Below are positions 1 through 9,304 of a DNA stretch of 64,000 bases, in pieces (the stretch's first letter is position 1; the number at the start of each line of letters is the position of its first letter). Source of the stretch: Streptomyces sp. WAC08241 (GTDB lineage: Bacteria > Actinomycetota > Actinomycetes > Streptomycetales > Streptomycetaceae); contig CP042279.1 in assembly GCA_007858575.1 (NCBI GenBank), positions 3,970,501-4,034,500 on the forward strand, read 5' to 3'. A model generated the notes under the pieces. The model did no database searches, was not told the DNA's origin, and worked only from the letters and a program-made list of their open reading frames with translations. Position numbers and translations under genes: made by a program.

Positions 1-419
1 CGGCGGCGCCGACGCCGAGGACGTCGGCGGCGCCGTGCAGCAGGCCCTGTCGCCAGCGGTGGTGGCGGGCGGCGCCGACGAGGGTGACGACGGTCAGCGA
101 GACGAGTCCGGCGGGCACCCAGCCGTACAGCAGGAGGACGGCGAGGGTGAGGGCGGCGCCGGAGCCGGTGCCGCCCCACCAGCGGTCGCGGCCGAGGGCG
201 ACCAGGTGGCCGACGATGAGGCCGGTGAGGACGGCGAGGGACCAGCCGGTGACCCCGCCGGGGAAGAGTCCGTGCCCGGTGGTGAGGGCCCGCTGGAGTC
301 CGGCGGCGAGCAGGACGGCGGCGATGCCCACCACGACTGCGGGCAGCCGGGAGGTGGAGCCCCCGGGGCCACGTGGCCGTGCGGCCGGGGACCGGGGCGG
401 CGCTCTCGGTCGGTTCCAT
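1..419 (-). CDS. N-terminal membrane region of a polytopic protein, possibly an RmdB-like c-di-GMP enzyme (runs off the left edge)
   Basis: Reading leftward, an ATG at 417-419 follows a GAGAGGA-type ribosome binding site. The first 20 residues are hydrophilic (MEPTESAAPVPGR). After a frameshift in the G run near 360 come several long hydrophobic segments, including VVVGIAAVLLAAGL, SLAVLTGLIVGHLVALG, ALTLAVLLLYGWVPAGLVSL and LVSLTVVTLVG, separated by short polar loops such as GRDRWWGG. The C-terminal domains lie outside the window, so the enzymatic class cannot be seen. In S. coelicolor, as I remember, the gene beside ligA is the membrane-anchored GGDEF/EAL phosphodiesterase rmdB, and a multi-pass N-terminus agrees with that. 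The membrane assignment is direct; the c-di-GMP role is synteny inference only. Confidence 0.5.
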   Translation of the reverse strand, partial: MEPTESAAPVPGRTATWPRGLHLPAARSRGGHRRRPARRRTPAGPHHRARTLPRRGHRLVPRRPHRPHRRPPGRPRPRPLVGRHRLRRRPHPRRPPAVRLGARRTRLADRRHPRRRRPPPPLATGPAARRRRRPRRRRR

Positions 420-733
420 TTCCGTCCTCTCACAGGCGGCGGTGCCGTCGGTGTGCCATGGGCCGCGGTGGGCGGCCGTCCGTCGTGCGGCCGCCGTCGT
501 CCGGTGCGGGACCGCCGGCGGGCGGCCGCTCCTCGTGCCACGGGACCGTTGTCCTGACGCCACGACCGGCAGAGCCCTCGCGCGGTCGTGCAGGACGAGA
601 CGCACGGTCACCACACTAGGCCGCCGAGGGCTCCGACGGGCAGCGCTCTCCGTGTCTTGCCCGAATGAGACCCGGCCACCCCTCCCGGTCTGGTATGCGC
701 CGAACGGGTGATGTTCTCCGGGACGGAAAGGGG
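420..733. other. Intergenic region between ligA and the membrane protein gene
   Basis: About 310 bases lie between the ligA stop and the start of the membrane protein, both read leftward. The reading frames across it have the low-complexity Arg/Pro/Gly composition of shadow frames. I see no RNA gene, no clear terminator hairpin and no confident promoter. The leader presumably drives the left-edge gene. Confidence 0.4.
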
Positions 734-2916
734 CTATTGGGGAGTCTCGGGTACGGGGACCGCGGCCTCCCGGGCGGCGTCGGGTCCCTGTGCGAGCAGG
801 ATCGAGAAGCCCTCCTCGTCCAGGACCGGAACTTTGAGCTGCATCGCCTTGTCGTACTTCGAACCGGGGTTCTCCCCACCACGACGAAGGAGGTCTTCTT
901 CGAGACGGAACCGGTCACCTTCGCTCCGAGCCGCTGGAGCGACTCTTTGCGCCATCCCTGGTGAACTTCTCCAGGGTGCCGGTCACCACGACCGTGAGCC
1001 CCTCCAGCGGACGCGGCCCTCGTCCTCGCCGGCGCCCTCGTCCTCCAGGGCGACCCCGGCGGCCCGCCACCTGCGCACGATCTCGCGGTGCCACTCCTCG
1101 GCGAACCACTGCTTCACCGCCGCCGCGATGATCCCGCCGACCCCGTCGACGGCCGCCAGTTTCTTCCTCGCTCGCCTGCTCGATCCGCTCCAGGGAGCGG
1201 AACTCGCGGGCGAGGGCCGTGGCCGCGACCGGACCGACGTGCCGGATCGAGAGCCCGTTGATGAAGCGGGCGAGCGGGCGGGTCTTCGCCTCCTCGATGT
1301 TCCTCAGCATCGCCAGGGCGTTCTTCTTCGGCTCGCCCTTCTGGTTGGCGAAGACGGTGACGACCTTCTCCTCGCCGGTCTTCGGGTCCCGCTTGGGCAG
1401 CCCGCTGCTCTGGTCGAGGACGTACGCCTTGATCGGCAGGAGCTGCTCGATGGTGAGGTCGAAGAGGCCGCCCTCGTCCGCGAGCGGCGGCTCGGACGGC
1501 TCCAGGGGCCGGTCAGCGCCGCGGCGGCCACCATGCCGAAGTGCTCGATGTCCAGGCACTGCCGCCCGGCCAGGAAGAAGAGCCGCTCGCGCAACTGGGC
1601 CGGGCAGGTCCGGGCGTTCGGACAGCGGAGGTCGATGTCGCCCTCCTTCATCGGCTTCAGCGGCGTCCCGCACTCGGGGCACTCGGTCGGCATCACGAAC
1701 TCCCGCTCGCTGCCGTCCCGCAGGTCCGCGACCGGCCCGAGGATCTCCGGGATGACGTCGCCGGCCTTGCGCAGCACGACCGTGTCGCCGATCAGGACGC
1801 CCTTGGCCCTGACCACCTCCTGGTTGTGGAGGGTGGCGAACTCGACCTCGGAGCCGGCCACGGTCACCGGCTCCACCTGCGCGTACGGGTGACGCGGCCG
1901 GTCCGGCCGACGCCGACCTTGATGTCGAGCAGCTTGGTGTTGACCTCCTCCGGCGCGTACTTCCAGGCGATGGCCCAGCGCGGGGCGCGGGCCGTGGAGC
2001 CCAGCCGGCCCTGGAGGGGGATCTCGTCGAGCTTGACGACGACGCCGTCGATCTCGTGCTCGACGGAGTGCCGGTTCTCGCCGAAGTACGCGATGAACTC
2101 CCGCACCTGGTCGAGCGTCTCGACCACCTTGTTGTGCCGGGCGGTGGGCAGGCCCCACTCGTGGAGCAGCGCGTAGGCCTCCGAGAGCCGGGCGATGTCG
2201 AAGCCCTCGCGGGCGCCGATGCCGTGCACCACCATGTGGAGCGGGCGGGAGGCGGTGACCTTCGGGTCCTTCTGGCGGAGCGAACCGGCCGCCGCGTTGC
2301 GCGGGTTGGCGAAGGGCTTCTCGCCGGCCTCGACCAGGCGGGCGTTGAGCCCGAGGAAGGCCTCCATCGGGAAGTAGACCTCGCCGCGGATCTCCACGAG
2401 CTCCGGGATCCGGTCGCCGCTCAGCCGCTCCGGGACGTCCTCGATCGTGCGCACGTTGGGCGTGATGTCCTCGCCGGTGCGTCCGTCGCCGCGGGTCGCG
2501 GCCCGGTGAGGCGTCCGTGCTCGTACGTCAGGTTCACGGCCAGGCCGTCGACCTTCAGCTCGCACAGGAAGTGGTGGTCGGGCGTGCCGACGTCCCGGGC
2601 GACGCGCTCGGCCCAGGCGGCCAGTTCCTCGTCGTCGAAGGCGTTGTCCAGGGAGAGCATGCGCTCCCGGTGCTCGACGGCCGTGAACTCGGTCTCGTAC
2701 TGGCCCGCGACCTTCTGGGTCGGCGAGTCGGGGGTCCGCAGCTCCGGGTACTCCTCCTCCAGCGCCTCCAGGAGCGCAGCAGCCTGTCGAACTCGCCGTC
2801 GCTGATGACCGGCTGGTCCTTCACGTAGTACCGGAAGCGGTGCTCCTCGATCCGCTCGGCCAGGTCCGCGTGCTTCTCCCGTGCCTCGGCGGGCAGGGCC
2901 CCTCGTCGACTGCCAC
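734..2916 (-). CDS. ligA: NAD-dependent DNA ligase LigA
   Basis: This is the essential bacterial ligase that seals nicks during replication and repair with NAD as adenylate donor. From the GTG at 2914-2916, preceded by GGGAGG, the order is: an N-terminal Ia domain (EEHRFRYYV), the adenylation domain with the catalytic lysine in CELKVDGLA, the OB fold (GRTGRVTP then YAQVEPV), a four-cysteine zinc finger (CPECGTPL and CPNARTCPAQL), helix-hairpin-helix repeats (SIRHVGPV) and a C-terminal BRCT domain (VVVTGTLEKF, KTSFVVVG). The length of about 727 residues matches the family. Roughly nine frameshifts interrupt it, for example near 2510, 1890, 1500, 1010 and 870. Since ligA is essential, these are best read as sequencing errors. 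The SDR and MetE-like genes lie upstream on the same strand. Confidence 0.95.
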
Positions 2917-2948
2917 CTTCGTCCGTCCTCCCGTGCCTCGGTCCCCGG

Positions 2949-3961
2949 TCACTCCGGGTTGTCCGCGAGCGACTTCGCAGCCCGGACGCAGTGGGCGAGC
3001 GCCGCGCGGGCGTGGGCGGGCGACGCGCCCGCGAGCCCGCACGTGGGGGTGATCACCACGGACTCCGCGAGGGTCCCCGGATTCAGCCCCAGCCTGCGCC
3101 ACAGCGTCCTGACACCCATGACGCTACCGCCCGGGTCCGACAACGGGCCGTCGGTGGACGGCACCACACCGGCGAAGAGCTTCGTGCCGCCCTCCACGGC
3201 CTCCCCGATCGCCTCCTCGTCACGCTCGGTGAGCAGCCCGAAGTCGAACGAGATCCCGGCGACGCCGGCCCGGCGCAGCAGCGCGAAGGGGACGTCGGGA
3301 GCGCAGGAGTGGACGACCACCGGCCCGTCGTGGACCGCGGCCACGTCCCGCAGGGCACCCTCCACGACCTGCCGGTCCACGGCCCGGTGGGTGCGGTAGC
3401 CGCTGGCGGTGCGGACCTGCCCGCGCAGCACGGCGGTGAGCGAGGGCTCGTCGAGCTGGAGGAGGACCCGGGCGCCGGGCACGCGCTTGCGCACCTCGGC
3501 CAGGTGCTGGTGGAGCCCCTCGGCGAGCGATCCCGCCAGGTCCCGGCAGGCGCCCGCGTCGCCGAGGGCGGCCTCGCCGCCGCGCAGCTCCAGTGCGGCG
3601 GCGAGCGTCCAGGGGCCCACCGCCTGCACCTTGAGCGCGCCCTCGTACCCCTGGGTGAACTCCTCCAGGGCGTCGAGGTCCTCGCCGAGCCAGGAGCGGG
3701 CCCGCCGGGTGTCGCGGCCGGGCCGGTCGCTGATCCGCCAGCCGCTCGGCTCCACGTGCGCGTACAGGTCGACGAGCATCCCGATCGTCCGGCCGGTCAT
3801 GTCGGCGCCGGGCCCGCGCGCGGGCAGCTCCGCGAGGAACGGGAAGTCCTCGAAGGAGCCGGTGACGGTCTTGGCGGCCTCGCGGGCGTCGCCGCCGGGC
3901 AGGGACCCGACGCCGGTGGCGGGGCCCCAGGGAAGTCGTTCTTCTCGGTCGTGTCGCTCAC
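2949..3961 (-). CDS. Cobalamin-independent methionine synthase C-terminal-domain protein (MetE/UROD superfamily)
   Basis: A protein of about 337 residues resembling only the catalytic C-terminal barrel of MetE, roughly half the length of full MetE. The start is a GTG at 3959-3961, then SDTTEKNDFPWGPATGVGS; one C is missing near 3930. Metal-ligand-like positions are visible as VVVHSC in the middle and TPTCGLAG near the C-terminus, as in the MetE zinc site, and DEPSL and FDFGLL match barrel strands. The folate-binding N-terminal half is absent, so it may use a different methyl donor or do another thiol chemistry. It sits between an SDR gene and ligA, all leftward with about 35-base gaps, so cotranscription is plausible. 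Family assignment is firm; substrate is unknown. Confidence 0.75.
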
Positions 3962-3998
3962 CGGGGAAGCGTACGTCCCGGGGACCCGGTCCTCTCCG

Positions 3999-4686
3999 TC
4001 AGCGTCCCGGGCGGACGGTGAGGTCGTTGATCTCGGCGTCGCGCGGCAGGTCGAGCGCGGTGAGGATCGCCGTCGCGACCGACTCGGGGTCGATCCACCG
4101 CGACGGGTCGTACTCCTTGCCCTCCTGCTGGTGCACCTTCGCCTGCATGGGGCTGGCGGTGCGGCCCGGGTAGACCGAGGTGACCCGGACGCCGTGGGCG
4201 TGCTCCTCGTGGCGCAGGGAGTCCGCGAGGGCCTTCAGGCCGTGCTTGAGGCGGCGTACGCGCCCCACTCGGCGTGCGCGTTGAGCCCGGCGCCCGAGTT
4301 CACGAAGACGACGTGCCCCCGGGAGACGCGCAGTTGGGGCAGGAAGTGGCGGGTGAGCTCGGCCGGGGCGACCAGGTTCACGTTCAACTGGTGGTGCCAG
4401 GTCTTGGGGTGAGCTCGCCGACCGGCCCGAGGTCCACGACGCCCGCGACGTGCAGCAGCCCGTCGACCCGCTCGGGCAGGCTCTGGTGCGAGAACGCCCA
4501 GGAGAGCCGGTCCGGGTCCGCGAGGTCCCCGACCAGGGTGCGCGCGCCGGGGAACCCGGCGGCGAGCTCCTTGGCCCGCCCCGCGTCGCGCGCGTGGAGC
4601 ACGAGGTCGTCCCCGCGCGCGTGGAGGCGGCGCGCGACGGCCGCGCCGATGCCGGAGCCGGCTCCGGTGATCACATGAGTAGCCAT
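3999..4686 (-). CDS. Short-chain dehydrogenase/reductase
   Basis: A classical SDR of about 229 residues from the ATG at 4684-4686. The N-terminus carries the cofactor glycine motif TGAGSGIG. Further on are the GDLAD adenine-contact strand, a VNSGAG segment with the catalytic serine and the YAASK catalytic Tyr-Lys pair. No acidic residue that would clearly decide NAD versus NADP specificity can be read safely. Two frameshifts occur near 4411 and 4257, the second inside the active-site region, where the reading resumes as KHGLKALADSLRHEEH. It lies 23 bases downstream of the lipoprotein gene and 37 bases upstream of the MetE-like gene. The substrate cannot be told from sequence. Confidence 0.85.
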
Positions 4687-4709
4687 GGCTCCCATGCTCG
4701 CACCCGTGG

Positions 4710-5288
4710 TCAGGAGGAGGGGCCGGGGACGGGGGTCGTGGCGGACCAGAAGTCGGAGTGGACGTTCGGGGCGGGGATCTTGCCGTAGGGGTGGGCGGGG
4801 CCGTTGGGCTTGGCTGTCGGCTCGAGGACGTCGGACTTCTCCACGCACGCGGTGGTGACGTCGAAGAACACCTGGCCCTTGTAGGCGACCTCCACGGACA
4901 TCATGAAGCCGTCGGACGTCCTGGCGAAGACGGCCGGCGCCTCCTTGTGCGGGTTCACGCCGGTGATCTCGTATCCGCTCTTCTTCCAGAACCGCTCGAT
5001 CACGCCCAGGAAACTCCCGCGCCGCTGCTCGGAGACGACGGTCGTCACGGTTCGCCGCCGGGTCACGGTGCAGCTTCCACTGGTCCAGGTGTCGTGGGCC
5101 CACTGGACCTCGGGCACAACCGCTCCCAGTGTGGCGTCGAGGATCGCGTCCGCCCGCTCCGCCGCTTCCTGCATGTTCATGTCGTTCCTCGCTCCTCCGT
5201 CGCCGTCCTGACCCGCGCACCCCACCAGCATCGCGCCCGCCAGGAGGACGGAGGCGACACCTCGTAGCGCCCGTTCCGTTCGCTTCAT
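4710..5288 (-). CDS. Secreted lipoprotein of unknown function
   Basis: An uninterrupted 192-residue protein. The N-terminus MKRTERALRG, then a hydrophobic stretch and the lipobox LVGC, mark it as a lipoprotein anchored at the outer face of the membrane. The mature part is charged and has no domain I recognise; it contains a few cysteines (SGSCTV and TTACVEK). Its ATG at 5286-5288 overlaps the stop of the upstream DUF1023 hydrolase gene by four bases (ATGA), and that gene overlaps the WXG100-like gene in the same way. The three are therefore translationally coupled. A protective or partner role for the hydrolase is possible but is inference only. Confidence 0.85.
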   Translation of the reverse strand: MKRTERALRGVASVLLAGAMLVGCAGQDGDGGARNDMNMQEAAERADAILDATLGAVVPEVQWAHDTWTSGSCTVTRRRTVTTVVSEQRRGSFLGVIERFWKKSGYEITGVNPHKEAPAVFARTSDGFMMSVEVAYKGQVFFDVTTACVEKSDVLEPTAKPNGPAHPYGKIPAPNVHSDFWSATTPVPGPSS

Positions 5289-7091
5289 CGGTGTTCCTCC
5301 GTAGTGATCCAGTCAGGCCGGCCGGCGACGATCCGCGCGATGTTCTTGGCCGACTCCGGGTCCAGCTCGGGGGTGAAGTACTGGGAGTGGGCGTCGAAGC
5401 CACCGCCCTCCATGATCATCCCCGGGCCGTCGTCCACCTTGAAGCGGCGGGCGCCGAAGGCCCCGCTCGCCGGGTCCTTGCCGAAGTACACGTCGTCGTT
5501 GCCGATGTCGAAGAGGTCGCGGGCCGGCAGAACGCCCAACGGGCCGCTCAGCGCCCAGCCCAGCACCGCCTCGTCCTTGCTCGGGAGGTGGGTGACAGGG
5601 TCGTTGTCGGCGGCGCCGACGAAGACGTGGTCCTTGCCCACACCGAGCTCCGTCGCCTTCTGCGCGTCCACACCCGGACTGCCGAGGAGGATGATGTCGT
5701 CGGCGCCCGGGATCCCGCCGGACCGCTGGGCAGCCGTTCCCACGGTGAGCGAACCGTAGGAGTGGCCGATGGCCGTCACATGGGGGTCGGCGTTCCGGTT
5801 GGTCGCCGAGAGCCCCGCCATGAACTCGTTGTACGCCGGGGCGCCCCGCTGGGCGTCGCCCTTCGACATGACGTCCACGTGCTGCGGGGCGTCGTAGCCG
5901 AGCCAGACGATGGAGGCACTGGACGGATCGATACGCCGGGCCCCGATGGCCGTGTCCTGCGCCCGCTTCAGCGTGTCGTCGACGAACTCCCCGTTCAGTT
6001 TGGTACCCAGGCCCGGTACGTACGCCGAGACGTTCTTCGTCGTGTCCGGGTTGCCGTACGAGACGATCGCGCGGCCGTTGCCCTCGTCGCCGATGCCGAG
6101 GAGGAACACGGGCGGATCGCTCGGCGCGTTCAGCTTGTCCTGGATCCCCGCAGGGCGTCCAGCTTCGTCTTCGCGTCGTCGCCGCCCTCCCGGGACAGTT
6201 CGTCCATGAGGATCGGCAGGTAGGTGCGGTTCGCCTCGTCGCGGGCCGCCGCAGGGATGCCGTCGAGGCCGCCGATCAGGTCCGGCGCGACCTCCAGGTA
6301 CTCCTGGCGCCGCTCGTCGGTGAGGCCGTCCCACCACTTCTTGCGTTCGGCGGGGTTCTTGTCCTCCGGGACCCCTCGCCGAGGTGCCCGCCGGCGGTGG
6401 AGCGGACGTCGGCGGTGTCGCGGAAGACGTCCCTCAGTGTGGCCTCGGTGACGTCGAGGCCCTTCTCCGCCTTGAGGCCGTTCAGGGTCTTCGCGTACCG
6501 GTCGTCCACGTCCCGCGCGGCCCGCACCGCCCGGACGATGCGGTCGGCCACCTCCCGCGCCCCGGCCGCGTTCGGGTTGATCGGCTTGAAGCCCGAGTAC
6601 CCCGGGTACAGCGACGGCCGCCCGTCGGCACCGAGGACGGGCGAGGCCGGGGCGAGCCCGTCGTGGCCGCGGACCGTGCCGCCCGGCGCCTCCTTCTTCG
6701 CCCCGGTCAGGTCCTCGACCTCGGCGGCCGGGTAGCTCACGGAACCGTCCTCGTGGACGGTGAGGTTGTGGGCGGAGGCGTCCGCGAGTGCCTGCCTGAG
6801 GAGGCTCTGCGGCTCTACGAGGTCGGCGGCGAGGCCGTTGAGCGCGGTACGGACGAGACCGCACTCGGTGTGCAGGTACTGGAAGTTGCGGCCGAGGCGC
6901 CGGAGCCTGCCGAGGGCCGCCTCGGCCGACTCGCTCTCCTGGGTCTCGCGGAGCTTCGCGGTCATCGCCCGGTCGACCCGTACCCGGTCGGCGTCGGAGC
7001 GGTTCGAGACCTTGTGCCAGGCGTCGCCCGCGTCCGTGAACTCCGAGGTCCTGAGGTCGCGGAGCTGACGCCAGGTGAGTGTTCCGGTCAT
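5285..7091 (-). CDS. Large alpha/beta hydrolase of the DUF1023 (Abhydrolase_8) family
   Basis: About 600 residues in two parts. The first 300 or so residues are helical and charged (TWRQLRDLRTSEFTDAGDAW, then ALGRLRRLGRNFQYL), like the WXG-like or helical leader regions of this family. The C-terminal half is an alpha/beta hydrolase: VSYGNPDTTKNVSAYVPGLG, VWLGYDAPQH, and the nucleophile elbow GHSYGS near residue 440, followed by ILLGSPGVD. The probable acid and histidine lie in DNDPVTHL and FDAHSQYF. Frameshifts occur near 6375 and 6155. The start ATG at 7089-7091 overlaps the upstream stop (ATGA). No signal peptide is visible, so any export would be non-classical. The substrate is unknown. 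Confidence 0.8.
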
Positions 7092-7536
7092 CGCCGTGTC
7101 CCCGCCTTCTCCCCGGCCGCGCCGACGGGGCCGAAGGACTTGTCGACCGCGATCTCGGTCTCGCCCATCTCCTTGGCCACCGCGAGCAGCGCCCCGCCGA
7201 GCCGGTCGCACTCGTCGCGTACCGCCCGCAGACGGTCCTCCCATGACGTCAGCACGCCCTTGAGGGCCGCGACCGAGCCGAGGCCCGCGGCGCCCGCGGC
7301 GATGCCCTCGTGCCCGGGGCCGAGCAGCGCCCGGCTCGTCTCGGTGCTGGTGCGGAGGTCGTCGGCGGTTCCGGAGGCGCTGGTCCAGGGGCCGCCGTGG
7401 TGCTTGAGCGTTCCGGTCCCGCCGCCCGCCCCGGCCCCCGGCGCCGATGCCGTCGAGGCGAGCCGCATCGACGGCCCATCGGCCGTCCCCCGCCGATCGG
7501 CCCGAACAGTTCCTGCCAGCGCTCCGAATAGGACAT
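7088..7536 (-). CDS. Small WXG100-like helical protein
   Basis: About 148 residues from the ATG at 7534-7536, behind a GGGAGCGGGGG purine tract. It opens MSYSERWQELFGPIGGGRP, and a frameshift lies near 7485. The body, with GPWTSASGTADDLRTS, then ALLGPGHEGIAAGAAGLGS and a C-terminal helix around SWEDRLRAVRDECDRLGGAL, resembles small proteins encoded just before DUF1023 hydrolases in Streptomyces. The single W and the helical hairpin character recall WXG100 (ESX-type) proteins, but the canonical WxG turn is not certain. It is coupled by ATGA to the hydrolase gene. Its role as partner or chaperone of the hydrolase is inference. Confidence 0.6.
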
Positions 7537-7718
7537 GATCCCCCGCTCCCCGTGCGTTTCGCTGTCGTGCTCCGCGACGTTAACGCGGCACGCGCGCGCG
7601 TACACAGTCGCGAAGGGGGCCCGGGGCGAGGAAATCTCGCATCCCGCAGCAGAGCGGCAAAGGGCCGCGCAAGAGTATCCGTGCGCGGTTCACAGGTGCG
7701 GAGTGTCCGTCGTCCTGC

Positions 7719-8251
7719 TCAGCTCAGCTCCGCTTCCAGGTACGCGAGGGCCGCCGCCCCGTCGTCCGCGAAGAAGACGAGGTCGGCGAGGGGAGCGGGA
7801 GGAAACCTTCCTCCTCCATGCGCCGGAACTGCTCCTTCAGGCCGTCGTAGAAGCCCTCCGTGTTGAGGAGGACCACCGGCTTGCGGTGCTTGCCGTGCTT
7901 CTTCAGCTCCAGGATCTCGGTGGCCTCGTCGAGGGTGCCGGTGCCGCCGACCATGACGACGATCGCGTCGGACTTGGCGAGGAGCAGGGCCTTGCGCCGC
8001 GCGAGGTCCTCGGTGACGACCATCTCGTCGGCGTTCGGGCGGGCCTTGTGGGCGAGGAAGTCGACGGAGACGCCGACGAGCCGGCCGCCCGCCTCCTGGA
8101 CGCCGTCCGCGACGACCTTCATCAGGCCGGTGTCGGAGCCGCCCCAGACGAGGGTGTGCCCCGCCTTGCCGAGGAGCGTGGCGAAGTCACGGGCCGGGGC
8201 CGTGTAGCGCTCGTCGAGCCGGGCGGCGGAGAGGAAGACGCAGATGTTCAT
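7719..8251 (-). CDS. LOG-family protein (TIGR00730-like, Rossmann fold)
   Basis: About 177 residues from the ATG at 8249-8251: MNICVFLSAARLDERYTAP. It has the family signature of a glycine-rich N-terminal loop (LVWGGSDTGLMK) and the VGGTGTLDE motif, the counterpart of PGGxGTxxE, which carries the catalytic glutamate of LOG phosphoribohydrolases. Members release cytokinin bases from nucleoside 5'-monophosphates or hydrolyse other nucleotides; many bacterial members have unknown targets. The first position of the PGG motif is V instead of P here. One frameshift near 7790 precedes a short tail that ends LAYLEAELS. Confidence 0.85.
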
Positions 8252-8326
8252 GGCCCCACCGTACGGCTCCCGGAAAAGTCCGGGCCGGGGCGATGAGTTC
8301 CGGTGACGGTCCCGGTCTGCCCTGCC

Positions 8327-8905
8327 ATGGACGAGGTGAGCAGGTTCGGGGGCGCGTCACGTCACGGGACGGGACGACGGTCGCGTACGAGCGGTACGGG
8401 GAGGGCGGGCCGCCGCTCGTCCTGGTGGGCGGGGCCCCGGGGACGGCGGACGGGCGGGCGCTGGCCGGGTTGCTCGCCCGGCGCCTCCCGGTCGTGGCGT
8501 ACGGCCGCCGGGAGCACGGGGGCGTCGAGCGGGAGGTCGAGGACCTGGCGGCCGTCCTGGCGGCGGTGGGTCTGGGGGCGGCCGTGCACGGCACGGGTAC
8601 GGGGGCGTCTCGCGCTCGCCGCCGCGGCGGCCGGGCTGCCGGTGGGCCCGGTCTCGGTGTACGAGCCGCCGCACGCGGACGTGCCCTCGGGCGGGTCTCC
8701 GCACGCGTGCTCGTGGTCGACGGGGCTTCAGCCCGGCGGAGACCCGGCGCGCGGCCCGCGCGCTGGCGGCGGCCCTCCCCGGGCCCGGCACCGCACCCTG
8801 ACGGGCCAGACCCACGAGGTCGCCCCGCACGTCCTGGCCCCGGTCCTGGCGGAGTTCCTCGCGGATTCCCTCGCGGAGGAGCGGAGGTTTCCGGGCGGGT
8901 CCTAG
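8327..8905 (+). CDS. Short alpha/beta hydrolase-like protein, probably catalytically degenerate
   Basis: Starting at the ATG at 8327 or the in-frame GTG at 8336, the protein reads SRDGTTVAYERYGEGG, then LVLVGGAPGT and VVAYGRREHG, typical first strands of a small hydrolase family. Two features look wrong. At the nucleophile elbow the family pattern GHSSG is replaced by GTGTG, so the serine is missing. The segment between LALAAAAAGLPVG/YEPPH and the C-terminal VLVVDGA/RHRTLTGQTHEVAPHV is much shorter than usual, so the cap region is largely gone. The C-terminal histidine (GQTHEV) is kept. Frameshifts near 8353, 8605, 8700 and 8785 make the exact sequence uncertain. It is followed 9 bases later by the NIPSNAP gene. 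Confidence 0.55.
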   Translation: MDEVSRFGGASRHGTGRRSRTSGTGRAGRRSSWWAGPRGRRTGGRWPGCSPGASRSWRTAAGSTGASSGRSRTWRPSWRRWVWGRPCTARVRGRLALAAAAAGLPVGPVSVYEPPHADVPSGGSPHACSWSTGLQPGGDPARGPRAGGGPPRARHRTLTGQTHEVAPHVLAPVLAEFLADSLAEERRFPGGS

Positions 8906-8914
8906 CCTTGGCCC

Positions 8915-9289
8915 ATGATCACATGCGTCGTGCGGTACACGATCGACCCGAAGAAGATCGCCGCCTTCGAGCGGTTCGGCCGCCGCTGGATGGAGCTGGT
9001 GCAGGCCCACGGCGGCACGCACCACGGCTACTTCCTTCCGGCGGAGGGGGCGAGCGACGAGGCCCTGGCCCTGTTCAGCTTTCCCGGCCTGGCCGCCTAC
9101 GAGGAGTACCGGCGGCTCTTCGGACGGGACCCCGAGTTCATCGAGGCGGACCGCATCCGCGACGACAGCGGATGCGTGCTGCGGTACGAGCGCACCTTCA
9201 TGCGTCCGCTGCTGCCCGGCGACCTCGCGGCGGCCGTCGCCGCGCCCGGACCGGCGGCCGGGGAGCCGGAGGAGCCGCCCCGGCCATGA
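8915..9289 (+). CDS. NIPSNAP family protein
   Basis: An intact 124-residue protein that begins MITCVVRYTIDPKKIAAFER. It shows the single NIPSNAP ferredoxin-like dimeric barrel: a first beta strand with RYTIDP, then AHGGTHHGYFLP, the FSFPGLAAYEEYR helix, and RIRDDSGCVLRYERTFMRPL at the end. The last 25 residues are a disordered Ala/Pro/Glu tail. The biochemical role of bacterial members is not known. It may be cotranscribed with the preceding hydrolase-like gene and is convergent with mnmA. Confidence 0.85.
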   Translation: MITCVVRYTIDPKKIAAFERFGRRWMELVQAHGGTHHGYFLPAEGASDEALALFSFPGLAAYEEYRRLFGRDPEFIEADRIRDDSGCVLRYERTFMRPLLPGDLAAAVAAPGPAAGEPEEPPRP

Positions 9290-9304
9290 TCCGCCGGACG
9301 GGCC

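Noticed and set aside
708..1892. Long rightward open frame opposite ligA
   Set aside because: It is the complement of the ligA coding strand, its composition is Arg/Ser/Pro-rich and ligA motifs on the other strand are unmistakable.
734..2916. ligA as a pseudogene
   Set aside because: The gene is essential, all domains are present in order, and breaks follow the same run-loss pattern as elsewhere.
2991..4412. 473-codon rightward open frame
   Set aside because: Shadow of the MetE-like and SDR genes, which show conserved catalytic motifs on the leftward strand.
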